A stretch of 33,287 bases of DNA from Patescibacteria group bacterium (GTDB taxonomy: Bacteria > Patescibacteriota > Patescibacteriia > UBA9570). The notes under the pieces are model-generated. The model was not told the DNA's origin and did not search any database. It saw only the letters and a program-made list of their open reading frames with translations. Position numbers and translations under genes: made by a program. The DNA lies in assembly GCA_024277435.1 (NCBI GenBank), contig JAJRVJ010000003.1, forward strand, positions 1-33,287, in the 5' to 3' direction. This document shows positions 23,897 through 31,005 of this stretch, piece by piece. Positions within the stretch are counted from its first letter, which is position 1, and every line of letters begins with the position of its first letter.

Positions 23897-23930
23897 CACG
23901 TAGAGACGCGATTAATCGCGTCTCTACGTG
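23897..23930. terminator. 34-base perfect palindrome after the S-component gene
   Basis: A 17-base arm, CACGTAGAGACGCGATT, is followed by its exact reverse complement, then TTTT. It probably terminates transcription in both directions. The centre GATTAATC and total length are the same as at 19103-19136, while the outer arms differ. Confidence 0.8.
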
Positions 23931-23959
23931 TTTTAAGGTTATTTTACATATTCATATAG

Positions 23960-23987
23960 TTGACAATATAGTGTTTTAGGCTAAAAT
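23960..23987 (+). promoter_or_regulatory. Promoter of the first GC-rich cassette
   Basis: TTGACA (23960-23965), 16 bases, TAAAAT (23982-23987): near consensus. The -10 box covers the ATG at 23986, so that ATG cannot be the usual start and the mRNA begins almost exactly at the leader hairpin (about 23991). Confidence 0.8.
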
Positions 23988-23990
23988 GAT

Positions 23991-24044
23991 CCGGCTATTC
24001 ATAGGTTATCGGTCCTGCCTACTTCAAATGGACCTAGCCGGAGG
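23991..24044 (+). ncRNA. Folded 5' leader of the GC-rich membrane-protein gene
   Basis: Outer stem CCGGCTA (23991-23997) / TAGCCGG (24035-24041) encloses inner stem GGTCC (24011-24015) / GGACC (24030-24034). The two helices stack directly on the 3' side. The Shine-Dalgarno GGAGG (24040-24044) shares its first two bases with the outer stem, so folding could limit ribosome access. The leader starts at the predicted transcription start. No known riboswitch class is recognised. Confidence 0.6.
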
Positions 24045-24051
24045 AACGCTA

Positions 24052-24375
24052 ATGCTCATCCCCCTCGCGCTGCTTGGCGCCTCATTCTTCTTGGCCCTGG
24101 TGGCCCTTCAGCCCTCACCAGAGACATCTGGCAAGCGGTGGTTCCAGGCCATCGTCGTGGCGCTCAGTCTCAGCACGATGTTCCTGGTCGGCTGGCTTCC
24201 TATGGCGCCCTTCGAGGTGACGTTCATGAACGTCAACGAACTGAAGGTCTACCCGTGGGTCCCGTGGATTGCGGTCGGCGCCGTGTTCATCATGTGTCTC
24301 AGCAAGCTCTTCGCGGAGCTGCTGGAGCCCAACCACGTCGAGTACGTGGAGGTCGAGCCCGAGGAAGAGGACTAG
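24052..24375 (+). CDS. Small GC-rich membrane protein, unknown function
   Basis: A 107-residue protein with three predicted membrane helices (about 2-20, 30-52 and 70-92) and an acidic C-terminal tail (VEYVEVEPEEED). I do not recognise a family. The start at 24052 is chosen because GGAGG at 24040-24044 is seven bases upstream, and because the earlier in-frame ATG at 23986 lies in the promoter. GC content is about 62% over the line starting at 24241, against about 38% in a neighbouring gene, and third codon positions are mostly G or C. This indicates recent acquisition. It has its own promoter, folded leader and double hairpin terminator, so it forms a one-gene cassette. Confidence 0.75.
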   Translation: MLIPLALLGASFFLALVALQPSPETSGKRWFQAIVVALSLSTMFLVGWLPMAPFEVTFMNVNELKVYPWVPWIAVGAVFIMCLSKLFAELLEPNHVEYVEVEPEEED

Positions 24376-24380
24376 CGTCT

Positions 24381-24450
24381 GCCCTGTGTTATCTGCGAAA
24401 GCGCAGTGACACAGGGCCGTCCCAAAACACGTCATATCTGGCGTGTTTTG
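24381..24450 (+). terminator. Double hairpin ending the first GC-rich cassette
   Basis: The first hairpin has a nine-base outer stem GCCCTGTGT (24381-24389) / ACACAGGGC (24409-24417), with an inner CTGCG/CGCAG stem and an AAAG loop. The second is CAAAACACG (24423-24431) / CGTGTTTTG (24442-24450), a probable terminator. The first is more elaborate than a normal terminator. Confidence 0.7.
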
Positions 24451-24528
24451 TGTTTATGAGCATATTAATGATATACTTAGTTCCTACACAGTTACACTTT
24501 GTTTTATTAATTATTTATAAGAAGTTCT

Positions 24529-24684
24529 ATGCCACATGGATCAACTTGCAGCTGCGCAATGTGCAGCTTAGGTAAAAAGATGGGTATGATCAAAAAAGGT
24601 GATCAACCTGCTGCCGAGAGTAAGGGCGCTACTTGCGCTTGCGGATCTGGAAAAGATTCTGCACAGTGTTGCGCTAAAAAATAG
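24529..24684 (+). CDS. 51-residue Cys-rich protein with SEC-C zinc motif
   Basis: A tiny protein starting MPHGSTCSCAMC and ending CACGSGKDSAQCCAKK. The C-terminal part is a SEC-C motif (CxCGSGK-x4-CC), the zinc-binding element known from the SecA tail and many small proteins. The N-terminal CSCAMC adds three more possible ligands. It has its own start signals (TTACAC at 24492, an 18-base gap, TATAAG at 24516-24521, then seven bases to the ATG) and its own terminator, which supports a real gene. SEC-C motifs often mediate contact with SecB or ribosomes; here the function is unknown. Codon use is like the native AT-rich genes. Confidence 0.82.
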   Translation: MPHGSTCSCAMCSLGKKMGMIKKGDQPAAESKGATCACGSGKDSAQCCAKK

Positions 24685-24700
24685 TATTCACGCGTAAAGC

Positions 24701-24730
24701 AAAAAGCCTCCCACCCGGGAGGCTTTTTTT
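24701..24730 (+). terminator. Intrinsic terminator after the SEC-C gene
   Basis: AAAAA, GCCTCCC, loop ACCC, GGGAGGC, T7: a strong Rho-independent terminator. Confidence 0.95.
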
Positions 24731-24750
24731 AGTTGTGTTATTATGTAGCC

Positions 24751-25371
24751 ATGGAAATACTTTATATTCTTGATCTACTTGGAACAACCTCATTTGCGTT
24801 GGTGGGTGCGTATGCGGCTATTCGGCATAAGTACGATATTATTGGTATTATCATTTGTGGATTTCTTACAGCGGTAGGTGGTAGCACAATTCGTTCACTC
24901 TTACTTGTAGAACAGCCAGTATATTTTTCGGATTCAAGTTATTTGGCAGTAGTTGTGGTGGGTATTGCGCTAGCGATTGTGTTTTTTAGATACTTACCAA
25001 AGTTGCAAAGTGTTGTATTGATAATTGATGCAATAGGTTTAGCAACGTTCGCTTACATTGGAGCGCAAGTTGCTGTTCAACATGGGCTATCTACGATTAT
25101 GGTTGTTATCATGGCGGCCATCACCGCTGTTGGTGGGGGATTGTTACGTGATATTGCCATGCGTGAAAAGCCCCAGATCTTTTATAAAGATTTTTATGCC
25201 ACCCCAGCTTTATTATTAGGCCTAGTGTATGTACTATTTCCAGAATTACAAACCGCACCTGTTTTTATATATGGAATTATTGGCATGACTATTATTGTGC
25301 GACTATCAGCGATTCGTTATGCGGTAGAAGTATGGAGGCCGTGGACTACGGGGAGGCTTTCACTTAATTGA
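24751..25371 (+). CDS. TRIC-family (UPF0126) trimeric cation channel protein
   Basis: A 206-residue membrane protein with two homologous three-helix halves, each with a glycine motif (FLTAVGGSTIRSLLL; ITAVGGGLLRDIAM), as in prokaryotic TRIC/YicG proteins, which form potassium-permeable trimers. About seven membrane helices are predicted. An upstream TTG at 24733 is in frame, but the ATG at 24751 is the standard start; a TATTAT hexamer lies six bases before it. The stop TGA is part of the -35 box of the next gene. The physiological cation role in bacteria is not well established. Confidence 0.9.
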   Translation: MEILYILDLLGTTSFALVGAYAAIRHKYDIIGIIICGFLTAVGGSTIRSLLLVEQPVYFSDSSYLAVVVVGIALAIVFFRYLPKLQSVVLIIDAIGLATFAYIGAQVAVQHGLSTIMVVIMAAITAVGGGLLRDIAMREKPQIFYKDFYATPALLLGLVYVLFPELQTAPVFIYGIIGMTIIVRLSAIRYAVEVWRPWTTGRLSLN

Positions 25372-25396
25372 CAAAAGTAATAATCGTACGTATTAT
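25368..25396 (+). promoter_or_regulatory. Promoter of the DUF1858 gene
   Basis: TTGACA (25368-25373) overlaps the stop of the upstream gene. After 17 bases comes TATTAT (25391-25396), nine bases before the ATG, with no Shine-Dalgarno sequence. It predicts a leader of about two bases. Confidence 0.85.
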
Positions 25397-25405
25397 TGCC
25401 ACCAT

Positions 25406-25687
25406 ATGAAGATAAGTAAAGATACATTAATTGGTGAAGTACTTATGGAGTATCCTGAAGCTCAGGATATTATGCTTAAGTATTTTGGTGAAGAGGTAGC
25501 CTGCGTAATGTGCCCGGGCCAGGCCTTTGATACATTTGAAATGATTGCCGACCTACATGGTATTGAAGAAGAAGTTGTAGATGAGATGCTAAAAGAAATG
25601 AACGTAGTAATTGCGCAAATACTTGAAGATAATAAAGGAACCACACTAGTTTCTAAAATTGAACAAGAAGAGCAAGTTGCTGAATAG
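25406..25687 (+). CDS. DUF1858-type protein with redox cysteine pair
   Basis: A 93-residue protein. Its first 65 residues match the DUF1858 / hybrid-cluster-protein-associated disulfide domain: ISKDTLIGEVLMEYPEAQDIMLKYFGEEVACVMCPGQAFDTFEMIADLHGI. The pair CVMC (about residues 32-35) is the presumed redox or metal site. The acidic C-terminal extension (KIEQEEQVAE) is variable. The biochemical role of the family is not known. It stands alone between its own promoter and a shared terminator. Confidence 0.88.
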   Translation: MKISKDTLIGEVLMEYPEAQDIMLKYFGEEVACVMCPGQAFDTFEMIADLHGIEEEVVDEMLKEMNVVIAQILEDNKGTTLVSKIEQEEQVAE

Positions 25688-25707
25688 AGCTTAGGGTATG
25701 GTTAAAT

Positions 25708-25736
25708 AAAAAAGCCCCCGAGCGGGGGGCTTTTTT
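25708..25736. terminator. Bidirectional terminator between DUF1858 gene and glnA
   Basis: A6, GCCCCC, loop, GGGGGC, T6. The A- and T-runs on both sides let it serve both converging genes. Confidence 0.94.
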
Positions 25737-25752
25737 GATACTGCCGTTAGCT

Positions 25753-27069
25753 TTATAGCATTGGTAGATACGTATCTACTTCGTACTGTGTTACTTGGGT
25801 GCGGTAAGCATCCCATTCAGCACGCTTGTTTTCGAGGAATTTTTCGAACACTTGTTCTCCAAGGACTTCTTTTAGCAATTCGCTCTTTTCTGCAAGAGCA
25901 ATAGCTTCTCCAAGGCTACCTGGTAGAGCGAAGATGCCACGTTCTTGCATTTCTGCTGGAGTCATTTCGAAAATGTCATCTTCTACAGCGTCAGCCAGTT
26001 CATAACCTTCTTCAATACCCTTTAATCCGGCGCGTAACATTACGGCGAATACAAGGTATGGGTTTGCAGCTGGATCTGGGCATCGTAATTCTACGCGAGC
26101 TGCATTGGCTTCGCCACGAGTAAGTGGAATGCGTATTAATGTAGAGCGGTTACGGCGACCCCATGCTAGATACACAGGTGCTTCGTATCCAGGAACTAAC
26201 CGTTTGTATGAATTTACATACTGGTTAGTAACTGCAACGATTTCTGGCATATGTTTTAGAATGCCCGCAACGTAGGATTTAGCCTCCTTGGATAAACCAT
26301 ATTCATCACTGTCATCATGAAAAATATTTTTCCCATCTTTCCACAAGCTTTGGTGAACATGCATTCCGCTACCATTTTCTCCAAAAATAGGTTTCGGCAT
26401 AAACGTTGCGTAAAAACCATGTTCATGCGCAATTTCTTTTACGATGTACTTATAGGTCATTACAATATCACCCATAGTAAGTGCGTCAGCATACTTCATG
26501 TTGATTTCTTGCTGTGATGGAGCTACTTCGTGATGACCGCGTTCAACTTCATAACCAAGTTTTTCTAGGGCTTCTACACTACGTTCACGGAGAAATGTAC
26601 TCTCATCCATAGTGAGTTGATCGAAGTATCCAGCAGTGTCGATAGTAACGGTATCGGTATTGTCGGCGAAGTAGAAATATTCTAGTTCAGGACCAACAAA
26701 CATTTTGTAACCTTTGCTTTCAGCGTATGCTAAGTTATCTGCTAGTATAGTTCGTGGGTCGCTGTGATACGGATTACCTTGCGCATCGAATACATCGCAC
26801 ATGAAACGTGCAATTTTGTGTACATCAGCTTCCAATGGCATGATAGCGAATGAATCGAGTACTGGCTTTAGCACTAGATCACTTTCTTCAATGCGTGCGA
26901 AGCCATCGATAGATGAGCCATCAAAAAAAGCACCTTCTTCAAGATACCGTTCTAATCGCTGCACTGGGAAGGTAATGCCTTTGAGCATACCGAGAACATC
27001 GGTAAACCAAAAACCAACCATAGTAACGCCTTCGGCTTTAACTTGTTTTAAAATATCAGCTTTCGTCAT
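25753..27069 (-). CDS. glnA: Glutamine synthetase, type I (alpha subtype)
   Basis: Makes glutamine from glutamate, ammonia and ATP; 438 residues, a dodecameric enzyme in its family. Visible motifs are DVLGMLKGIT, FFDGSSIDGF, metal-binding GPELEYFYF, GHHEVAPSQQEI, NGSGMHVHQSLW, NSYKRLVPGYEAP and RRNRSTLIRIP. The adenylylation-loop Tyr (NLYDLP in GSI-beta) is absent, so this is the alpha type, not controlled by adenylyltransferase. It has a consensus promoter and an 80-base leader with dual hexaloop hairpins, and it lies directly downstream of a GAF-ANTAR gene. RNA-level control of expression is therefore likely. No Shine-Dalgarno sequence precedes the ATG. Confidence 0.97.
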   Translation of the reverse strand: MTKADILKQVKAEGVTMVGFWFTDVLGMLKGITFPVQRLERYLEEGAFFDGSSIDGFARIEESDLVLKPVLDSFAIMPLEADVHKIARFMCDVFDAQGNPYHSDPRTILADNLAYAESKGYKMFVGPELEYFYFADNTDTVTIDTAGYFDQLTMDESTFLRERSVEALEKLGYEVERGHHEVAPSQQEINMKYADALTMGDIVMTYKYIVKEIAHEHGFYATFMPKPIFGENGSGMHVHQSLWKDGKNIFHDDSDEYGLSKEAKSYVAGILKHMPEIVAVTNQYVNSYKRLVPGYEAPVYLAWGRRNRSTLIRIPLTRGEANAARVELRCPDPAANPYLVFAVMLRAGLKGIEEGYELADAVEDDIFEMTPAEMQERGIFALPGSLGEAIALAEKSELLKEVLGEQVFEKFLENKRAEWDAYRTQVTQYEVDTYLPML

Positions 27070-27084
27070 AATGGGTTAGACGAT

Positions 27085-27150
27085 AAAAAATTAGGCTCGG
27101 AAGATGACTTCCTTGTCATTCCAAATATGAATTGAGCACTTCTTTGTACT
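27085..27150 (-). ncRNA. ANTAR-type dual-hexaloop leader of glnA
   Basis: On the minus strand, hairpin 1 is AGTAC-AAAGAA-GTGCT (27150-27135) and hairpin 2 is ATGAC-AAGGAA-GTCAT (27119-27104). Both have six-base loops with A at position 1 and G at position 4, the known hallmark of RNA bound by ANTAR domains, and they are joined by a 15-base linker. Overlapping hairpin 2 is an alternative stem GGAAG-TCAT-CTTCC (27112-27099) followed by GAGCCTAA and T6 (27090-27085); GCTC (27137-27134) can also pair with GAGC (27098-27095). ANTAR binding could thus favour the twin hairpins over a terminator and switch glnA on. The terminator stem is short, so the exact mechanism is uncertain. Confidence 0.72.
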
Positions 27151-27158
27151 ACACCTGT

Positions 27159-27188
27159 ATTATAGGGCCTAATGAAGATTAGTGTCAA
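27159..27188 (-). promoter_or_regulatory. glnA promoter
   Basis: Minus strand: TTGACA (27188-27183), an 18-base spacer, and a perfect TATAAT (27164-27159). The spacer contains the inverted repeat CTAAT-CTTC-ATTAG, and CAAAC-ATC-GTTTG overlaps the -35 side; either could be an operator. Transcription starts just before ANTAR hairpin 1. Confidence 0.88.
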
Positions 27189-27213
27189 ACGATGTTTGGC
27201 ATGTGGATAACCT

Positions 27214-27933
27214 CTAGGAGTCAAGTGTAAGAATAATTGCTTGAGCGATATCTTTCATGGTTTTTTTCGTATTCATCGCCTTTTTTCTAATCATTTGATA
27301 GGCCTCTTCTTCGGTTTTGTTATAGTGTTTCATAACCATGCCCTTGGCTTTTTCTAACACCTTACGGGTTTGTAAGGTTTCTTTAAGTGTAATGGTTTCA
27401 GAAATTAACTTTGCGTTAGATAATGCGCCGCCTACTTGAGCGGCAATAATTTCAAGCATACGAATATGATCCTTGGTGTAGCGCCGGGCTTTTTTATTTT
27501 GGACATTAATTACACCAATCAATTTTTTTTGATAGATAATTGGCATTGAAATAAAGGCTTCCCAATTATCTTCATCAAGTTTAGCAATTTTTGCGAATCG
27601 TTTATCGTTGTACGCTTCTTTATTGAGCGCAACAGTTTTTTGATATTGCGCTACCCAACCAGTGATACCTACGCCAAATTCCAGCGCCATTTTATTAATC
27701 ATGCCGGGATGGGGTATTTTGGATGCTTTTAATATAAGGTGGCTATCTTGCGCTAAATAGATCAAGCACGCATCCGATTTCATGGTGCCGGAAACTAGTG
27801 AAACAATTTCATCGAGCACTTCACTAATATTCAAATTATAGCTAATTGTTTCGGTTATCCGATGCAATAACTTGAGTTCTTCGGTTTTTTTCTTGAGTTT
27901 ACGCTTAAGGGCTGCCGTGGAGGTGGTAGTCAT
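27214..27933 (-). CDS. GAF-ANTAR domain RNA-binding regulator
   Basis: A 239-residue regulator. A short N-terminal coiled coil (LKRKLKKKTEELKLLHRI) is followed by a GAF sensor domain (about 25-170; GVGITGWVAQYQKTVAL and FISMPIIYQKKLIGVINVQNKK are typical). The C-terminal ANTAR domain (about 180-235; LQTRKVLEKAKGMVMKHYNKTEEEAYQMIRKKA) forms a three-helix RNA-binding fold. ANTAR proteins act as antiterminators by holding two hexaloop hairpins in mRNA leaders. Exactly such a leader lies 60 bases downstream, before glnA, on the same strand, so glnA is the probable target. The ligand of the GAF domain is unknown; a nitrogen signal is an inference. It is divergent from the rhodanese gene with only 25 bases between. 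Confidence 0.92.
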   Translation of the reverse strand: MTTTSTAALKRKLKKKTEELKLLHRITETISYNLNISEVLDEIVSLVSGTMKSDACLIYLAQDSHLILKASKIPHPGMINKMALEFGVGITGWVAQYQKTVALNKEAYNDKRFAKIAKLDEDNWEAFISMPIIYQKKLIGVINVQNKKARRYTKDHIRMLEIIAAQVGGALSNAKLISETITLKETLQTRKVLEKAKGMVMKHYNKTEEEAYQMIRKKAMNTKKTMKDIAQAIILTLDS

Positions 27934-27958
27934 ATGCTTCTATGGTATACTAGGTTCC

Positions 27959-28264
27959 ATGAAACCTCAAGAAGTATATAACGATTTACAGATTCCTTCG
28001 AATAGTCATTTAATTGATGTTCGTGAATTGCAGGAATATTCTGCTGGCCATGCCCAAGATGCGGTGCATATGCCGTTATCGGATTTAGTGAATCTTATTC
28101 CTAAATGTACATACGATAAAGATGCTGATGTGTATCTGATGTGTAGGTCGGGCGGTCGTAGTTCTGTTGCGGTAGGTTTATTTACAAAAGCCGGTTTTAC
28201 AAAAGTACATAATGTAGATGGTGGAATTATTGCATGGGATGCTGCTAAACTACCTATCGAGTAA
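27959..28264 (+). CDS. Rhodanese-like sulfurtransferase, single domain
   Basis: A 101-residue single-domain rhodanese. It shows LIDVRELQEYSAGHAQDAVHMPLSDL, the active-site loop CRSGGRS with the catalytic Cys, and the C-terminal VHNVDGGIIAWDAAKLPIE. Such proteins carry persulfide sulfur between donors and acceptors. The frame extends back to 27872 over the opposite-strand ANTAR gene, but the ATG at 27959 gives the normal domain start. A TATACT hexamer (27946-27951) lies seven bases before it, another leaderless-type start. Confidence 0.92.
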   Translation: MKPQEVYNDLQIPSNSHLIDVRELQEYSAGHAQDAVHMPLSDLVNLIPKCTYDKDADVYLMCRSGGRSSVAVGLFTKAGFTKVHNVDGGIIAWDAAKLPIE

Positions 28265-28280
28265 TATATTTGAATACTAT

Positions 28281-28808
28281 ATGAAGAATAGTACAAAATT
28301 ATTAGTAATAAGTGTTAGCGCAGTAATTGCTTTGTGGGCTGGACCAGTATTAGCGGCTTTCGGAGATGAATGTGTAGATTCACCATGGACACCTATATAT
28401 AGTATTCAGAATATTACGTGTGACGATGATTGCGGTGTATTACGCATTGTTGATAGTAATAATACAGATACAATATATTACGAAGCGGAGGGTTATACTG
28501 ATGTTGCAGAGCAAGGTCGCGATGAATTACGTATAACTATTAGCGATGCCTGTGCCTTACCAAAGGTTACTTTTTCATTTGATGGTGAAATGAATGAAGA
28601 GCAGGTTGAATTTCAAGAAACCGTAGATAAGTGGGATATAGGAATGGATAGGCAAGTGATTATTGAAGTAGGGGAATTAAAATTAGATATTCGGGTGCGT
28701 AATTCTAATCATGTAAATAAATTTTGGTATGCTGTTGTTGGAATAACGGTTATTTCAATTATTACATTAATTGTCACTGGCTTGATTAAGCGCAAGCAAA
28801 AATCATAA
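28281..28808 (+). CDS. Exported membrane-anchored protein, unknown family
   Basis: A 175-residue protein. A signal peptide (LLVISVSAVIALWAGPVLAAFG) is followed by an extracellular part with four Cys near its N-terminus (ECVD, ITCDDDCGVL) and one later (DACALPK). A single C-terminal membrane helix (about 148-168, WYAVVGITVISIITLIVTGLI) ends in the basic tail KRKQKS, so the globular part is held outside the cell. The ATG at 28281 is chosen because it begins the signal peptide; the frame is open farther upstream. It converges on thiQ and overlaps its end by 6 bases. I do not recognise the domain. Confidence 0.8.
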   Translation: MKNSTKLLVISVSAVIALWAGPVLAAFGDECVDSPWTPIYSIQNITCDDDCGVLRIVDSNNTDTIYYEAEGYTDVAEQGRDELRITISDACALPKVTFSFDGEMNEEQVEFQETVDKWDIGMDRQVIIEVGELKLDIRVRNSNHVNKFWYAVVGITVISIITLIVTGLIKRKQKS

Positions 28809-29480
28809 GCTGCGAGTGAGTAGTTGCTTCACGGTATCTACAGAAGATTGCTCAAGTTCTTGCCAATTTCCGGCTGCAACAATAGTTCCATTAACGATAC
28901 ACACAGCTCGCGTACTCATGGTGCGGGCTTCTTGAATATTATGGGTTACTAAAAGAGTAGGAATAGAATGTTTCCGCAAGAGTTTTTTTAGCCAGTGAAC
29001 AATATCGTATCGGCGTATAGCATCAAGTGAGCCGAACGGTTCATCTAGTAACAGGGTTTGGGGATTATAAATTAAGGCTCGTGCAATAGCGATGCGTTGT
29101 TGTTCGCCACCGCTGAGTTGTTCGGGATATTTTTCTGCAAGATGATCAATGCCAAACTGCGTGAGTAGTTCGGATACACGTTTGTGAATGTCTGGCTTGG
29201 CAATTTTTCGAATACGTAATGGGTAGGCAACATTTTCAAATGCTGTGAGATGGGGGAGTAAATGTTGCTGTTGATCCACTAAACCAACGGAGTGTTGTTG
29301 AGGGGTGATTGATCCTGTATATGGTTGTAGGCCAGCCACACAACGCAGTAAGGTAGTTTTACCAGCGCCGGAAGGGCCAATAATGCTAAGAATCTCACCG
29401 GGTTCAGCTGTGAGAGAAATGTTCGTAAGAATTATGTGTTCATCAATGCTGGCGGAGCAGTTATGTAGTACGAGGCTCAT
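28803..29480 (-). CDS. thiQ: Thiamine ABC transporter ATP-binding protein
   Basis: A 225-residue ABC ATPase that powers import. It has Walker A GPSGAGKTT, the Q-loop region LVDQQQHLLPHLTAFENVAYP, signature LSGGEQQRIAIARAL, Walker B TLLLDEPFGSLD and the switch His in LLVTHN, all complete. The ATG at 29480 (MSLVLHN) is preferred over the upstream one at 29516. It overlaps the end of thiP by 20 bases and is the last gene of the TPP-riboswitch operon, which fixes its role as thiamine or thiamine-phosphate uptake. Unlike its two partners it has no internal stop. Confidence 0.9.
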   Translation of the reverse strand: MSLVLHNCSASIDEHIILTNISLTAEPGEILSIIGPSGAGKTTLLRCVAGLQPYTGSITPQQHSVGLVDQQQHLLPHLTAFENVAYPLRIRKIAKPDIHKRVSELLTQFGIDHLAEKYPEQLSGGEQQRIAIARALIYNPQTLLLDEPFGSLDAIRRYDIVHWLKKLLRKHSIPTLLVTHNIQEARTMSTRAVCIVNGTIVAAGNWQELEQSSVDTVKQLLTRSL

Positions 29481-31005
29481 AATGATATTTAATAATAAAG
29501 AGTATGGATACACCAAGGGTCATGATAAGTAGTAGCGTTGTCATGCCTGTGGCCGCTAACGATAACCGGTAGTTACTCATGAGGCGATATGAAAATTGCA
29601 TAGCAAGTGGTTGTTGGGATGGCGTAAGAATGCTGGCAATGGCGATATCTCCTAATACGAATATCCAAATCAGGGCGGTAGCTTGAATGATGCTGGAACG
29701 TAGTAGCGTAAGACTAGTTTTATATTGTTGCCATCTATTAGCACCTAGTACAGTGAGGGTTTCTAGAATGTGTTTGGGCTGCGCATTCCATTGTGTAGCA
29801 ATAAGTGTAATAGCGATTGGCATAATGAGAGCGCAGTACGCAATAACAGTAATGGGTAGTGATTGATCTAGCCATAGTCGCCAAGCTAGCCCCAGAGTAA
29901 CGGGTGATAGGGCTAATATGGCAATTGGCCACCACTTCCAGTTGCTACGTGTACTTAATACCAGCGTAGTGCTTAGAGTAACACCAGTAACGCTAGCTAT
30001 GAGTGCGATAAGTAGTGTTCTACCAAGCGTGGCCGGAAACGATGTGATAAATAACTCACTGTAGTTGGAGAGCGGTAGGCTTTTTAGAGCAATGGCGATA
30101 ATAGGCGCTAGGATAAATGCGGCGAATAGTATTCGCACAATGCGTAGCCACCATGCCGGTGTGTGTTTGGCGAGTACAGATGAACGTTGTTCTATAACCG
30201 ATGATTTTCGGCTAAACCATAGTGCGCTTAATAAGATAAGAGCAAGAACTATAAACTGCATTATGGCTAATGTAGTGGCTGTAGCGATATCGTACTGCTG
30301 AGTAAGTGTGCGGTAAATAGTTACTTCAATAGTTTGATATTTGGATCCGCCTAATACCAAAGGTAGGGCAAAGCTCATAGCTGCATACAACATAATAATA
30401 CTACTTACACCAGCAACTGTACGTTTAATGCGTGGCCAGGTGATGGTGCGGAGAATATTCCATGATGAAGCACCACATACTTTGGCGTTATCAATTATTC
30501 CGTAGCCAACATTGTGTAGGCGTAAACGGATAGCGATGTAGGCGAGCGGAATGTTGTACCAGCAGTGGCTGGCAATAATAGCCGCCGGAGAGTAGAGGAA
30601 TTGTATTGGCTGGAGATGTAACCATTGCAGTAAGGTATTGATGTATCCAGCATTGCCATATACGGCTACAAATCCTAAGCCAACAATAATTGCCGGCAAA
30701 AAAATGGGTAGCATCATAATGGCGCTGAACCAATGGGGCGTACTTACGCGCTTATGATGTTCTAACAACGCTAGTCCACCACCAATACAGATTGATACTA
30801 GCGCGGTAATGCCACTTTGCCATGCCGTGAACCAGGCATGCGATATCGTGGCTGCACTAAATTCAATTTAGGAAATATGCGGCCAAGCTTTAAGCAATAG
30901 CATCATTAACGGAGCGCCAACACTAATTGCTAGCACCCCACTAATAGATAGGCTAAGTAAGCGGTTTACTGGATGCCTAGTGTTTCGTTGACTGTTTCTA
31001 TCCAT
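29461..31005 (-). pseudogene. thiP: Thiamine ABC transporter permease, interrupted by an in-frame TAA
   Basis: A two-part permease of 514 codons with about 12 membrane helices, matching the ThiP length (about 536). Both halves carry the cytoplasmic EAA-like loop that docks on ThiQ (DNAKVCGASSWNILRTITWPRIKR; ETLTVLGANRWQQYKTSL). From the ATG at 31005 (MDRNSQRNTRH) the frame is open to codon 46, a TAA at 30870-30868 between AWPHIS and IEFSAATISHAW. It then continues without any shift to 29461. The remaining open frame could restart at the TTG at 30768, but this would drop the first membrane helix. The 5' end overlaps thiB by 40 bases. A single base change (Lys, Gln or Glu codon to TAA) explains the break. 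Confidence 0.87.

Noticed and set aside
24381-24417. Integron attC site behind the GC-rich cassette
   Set aside because: The stem-loop is compact and lacks the GTTRRRY/RYYYAAC core sites and the unpaired extrahelical bases; no integrase is in the window.
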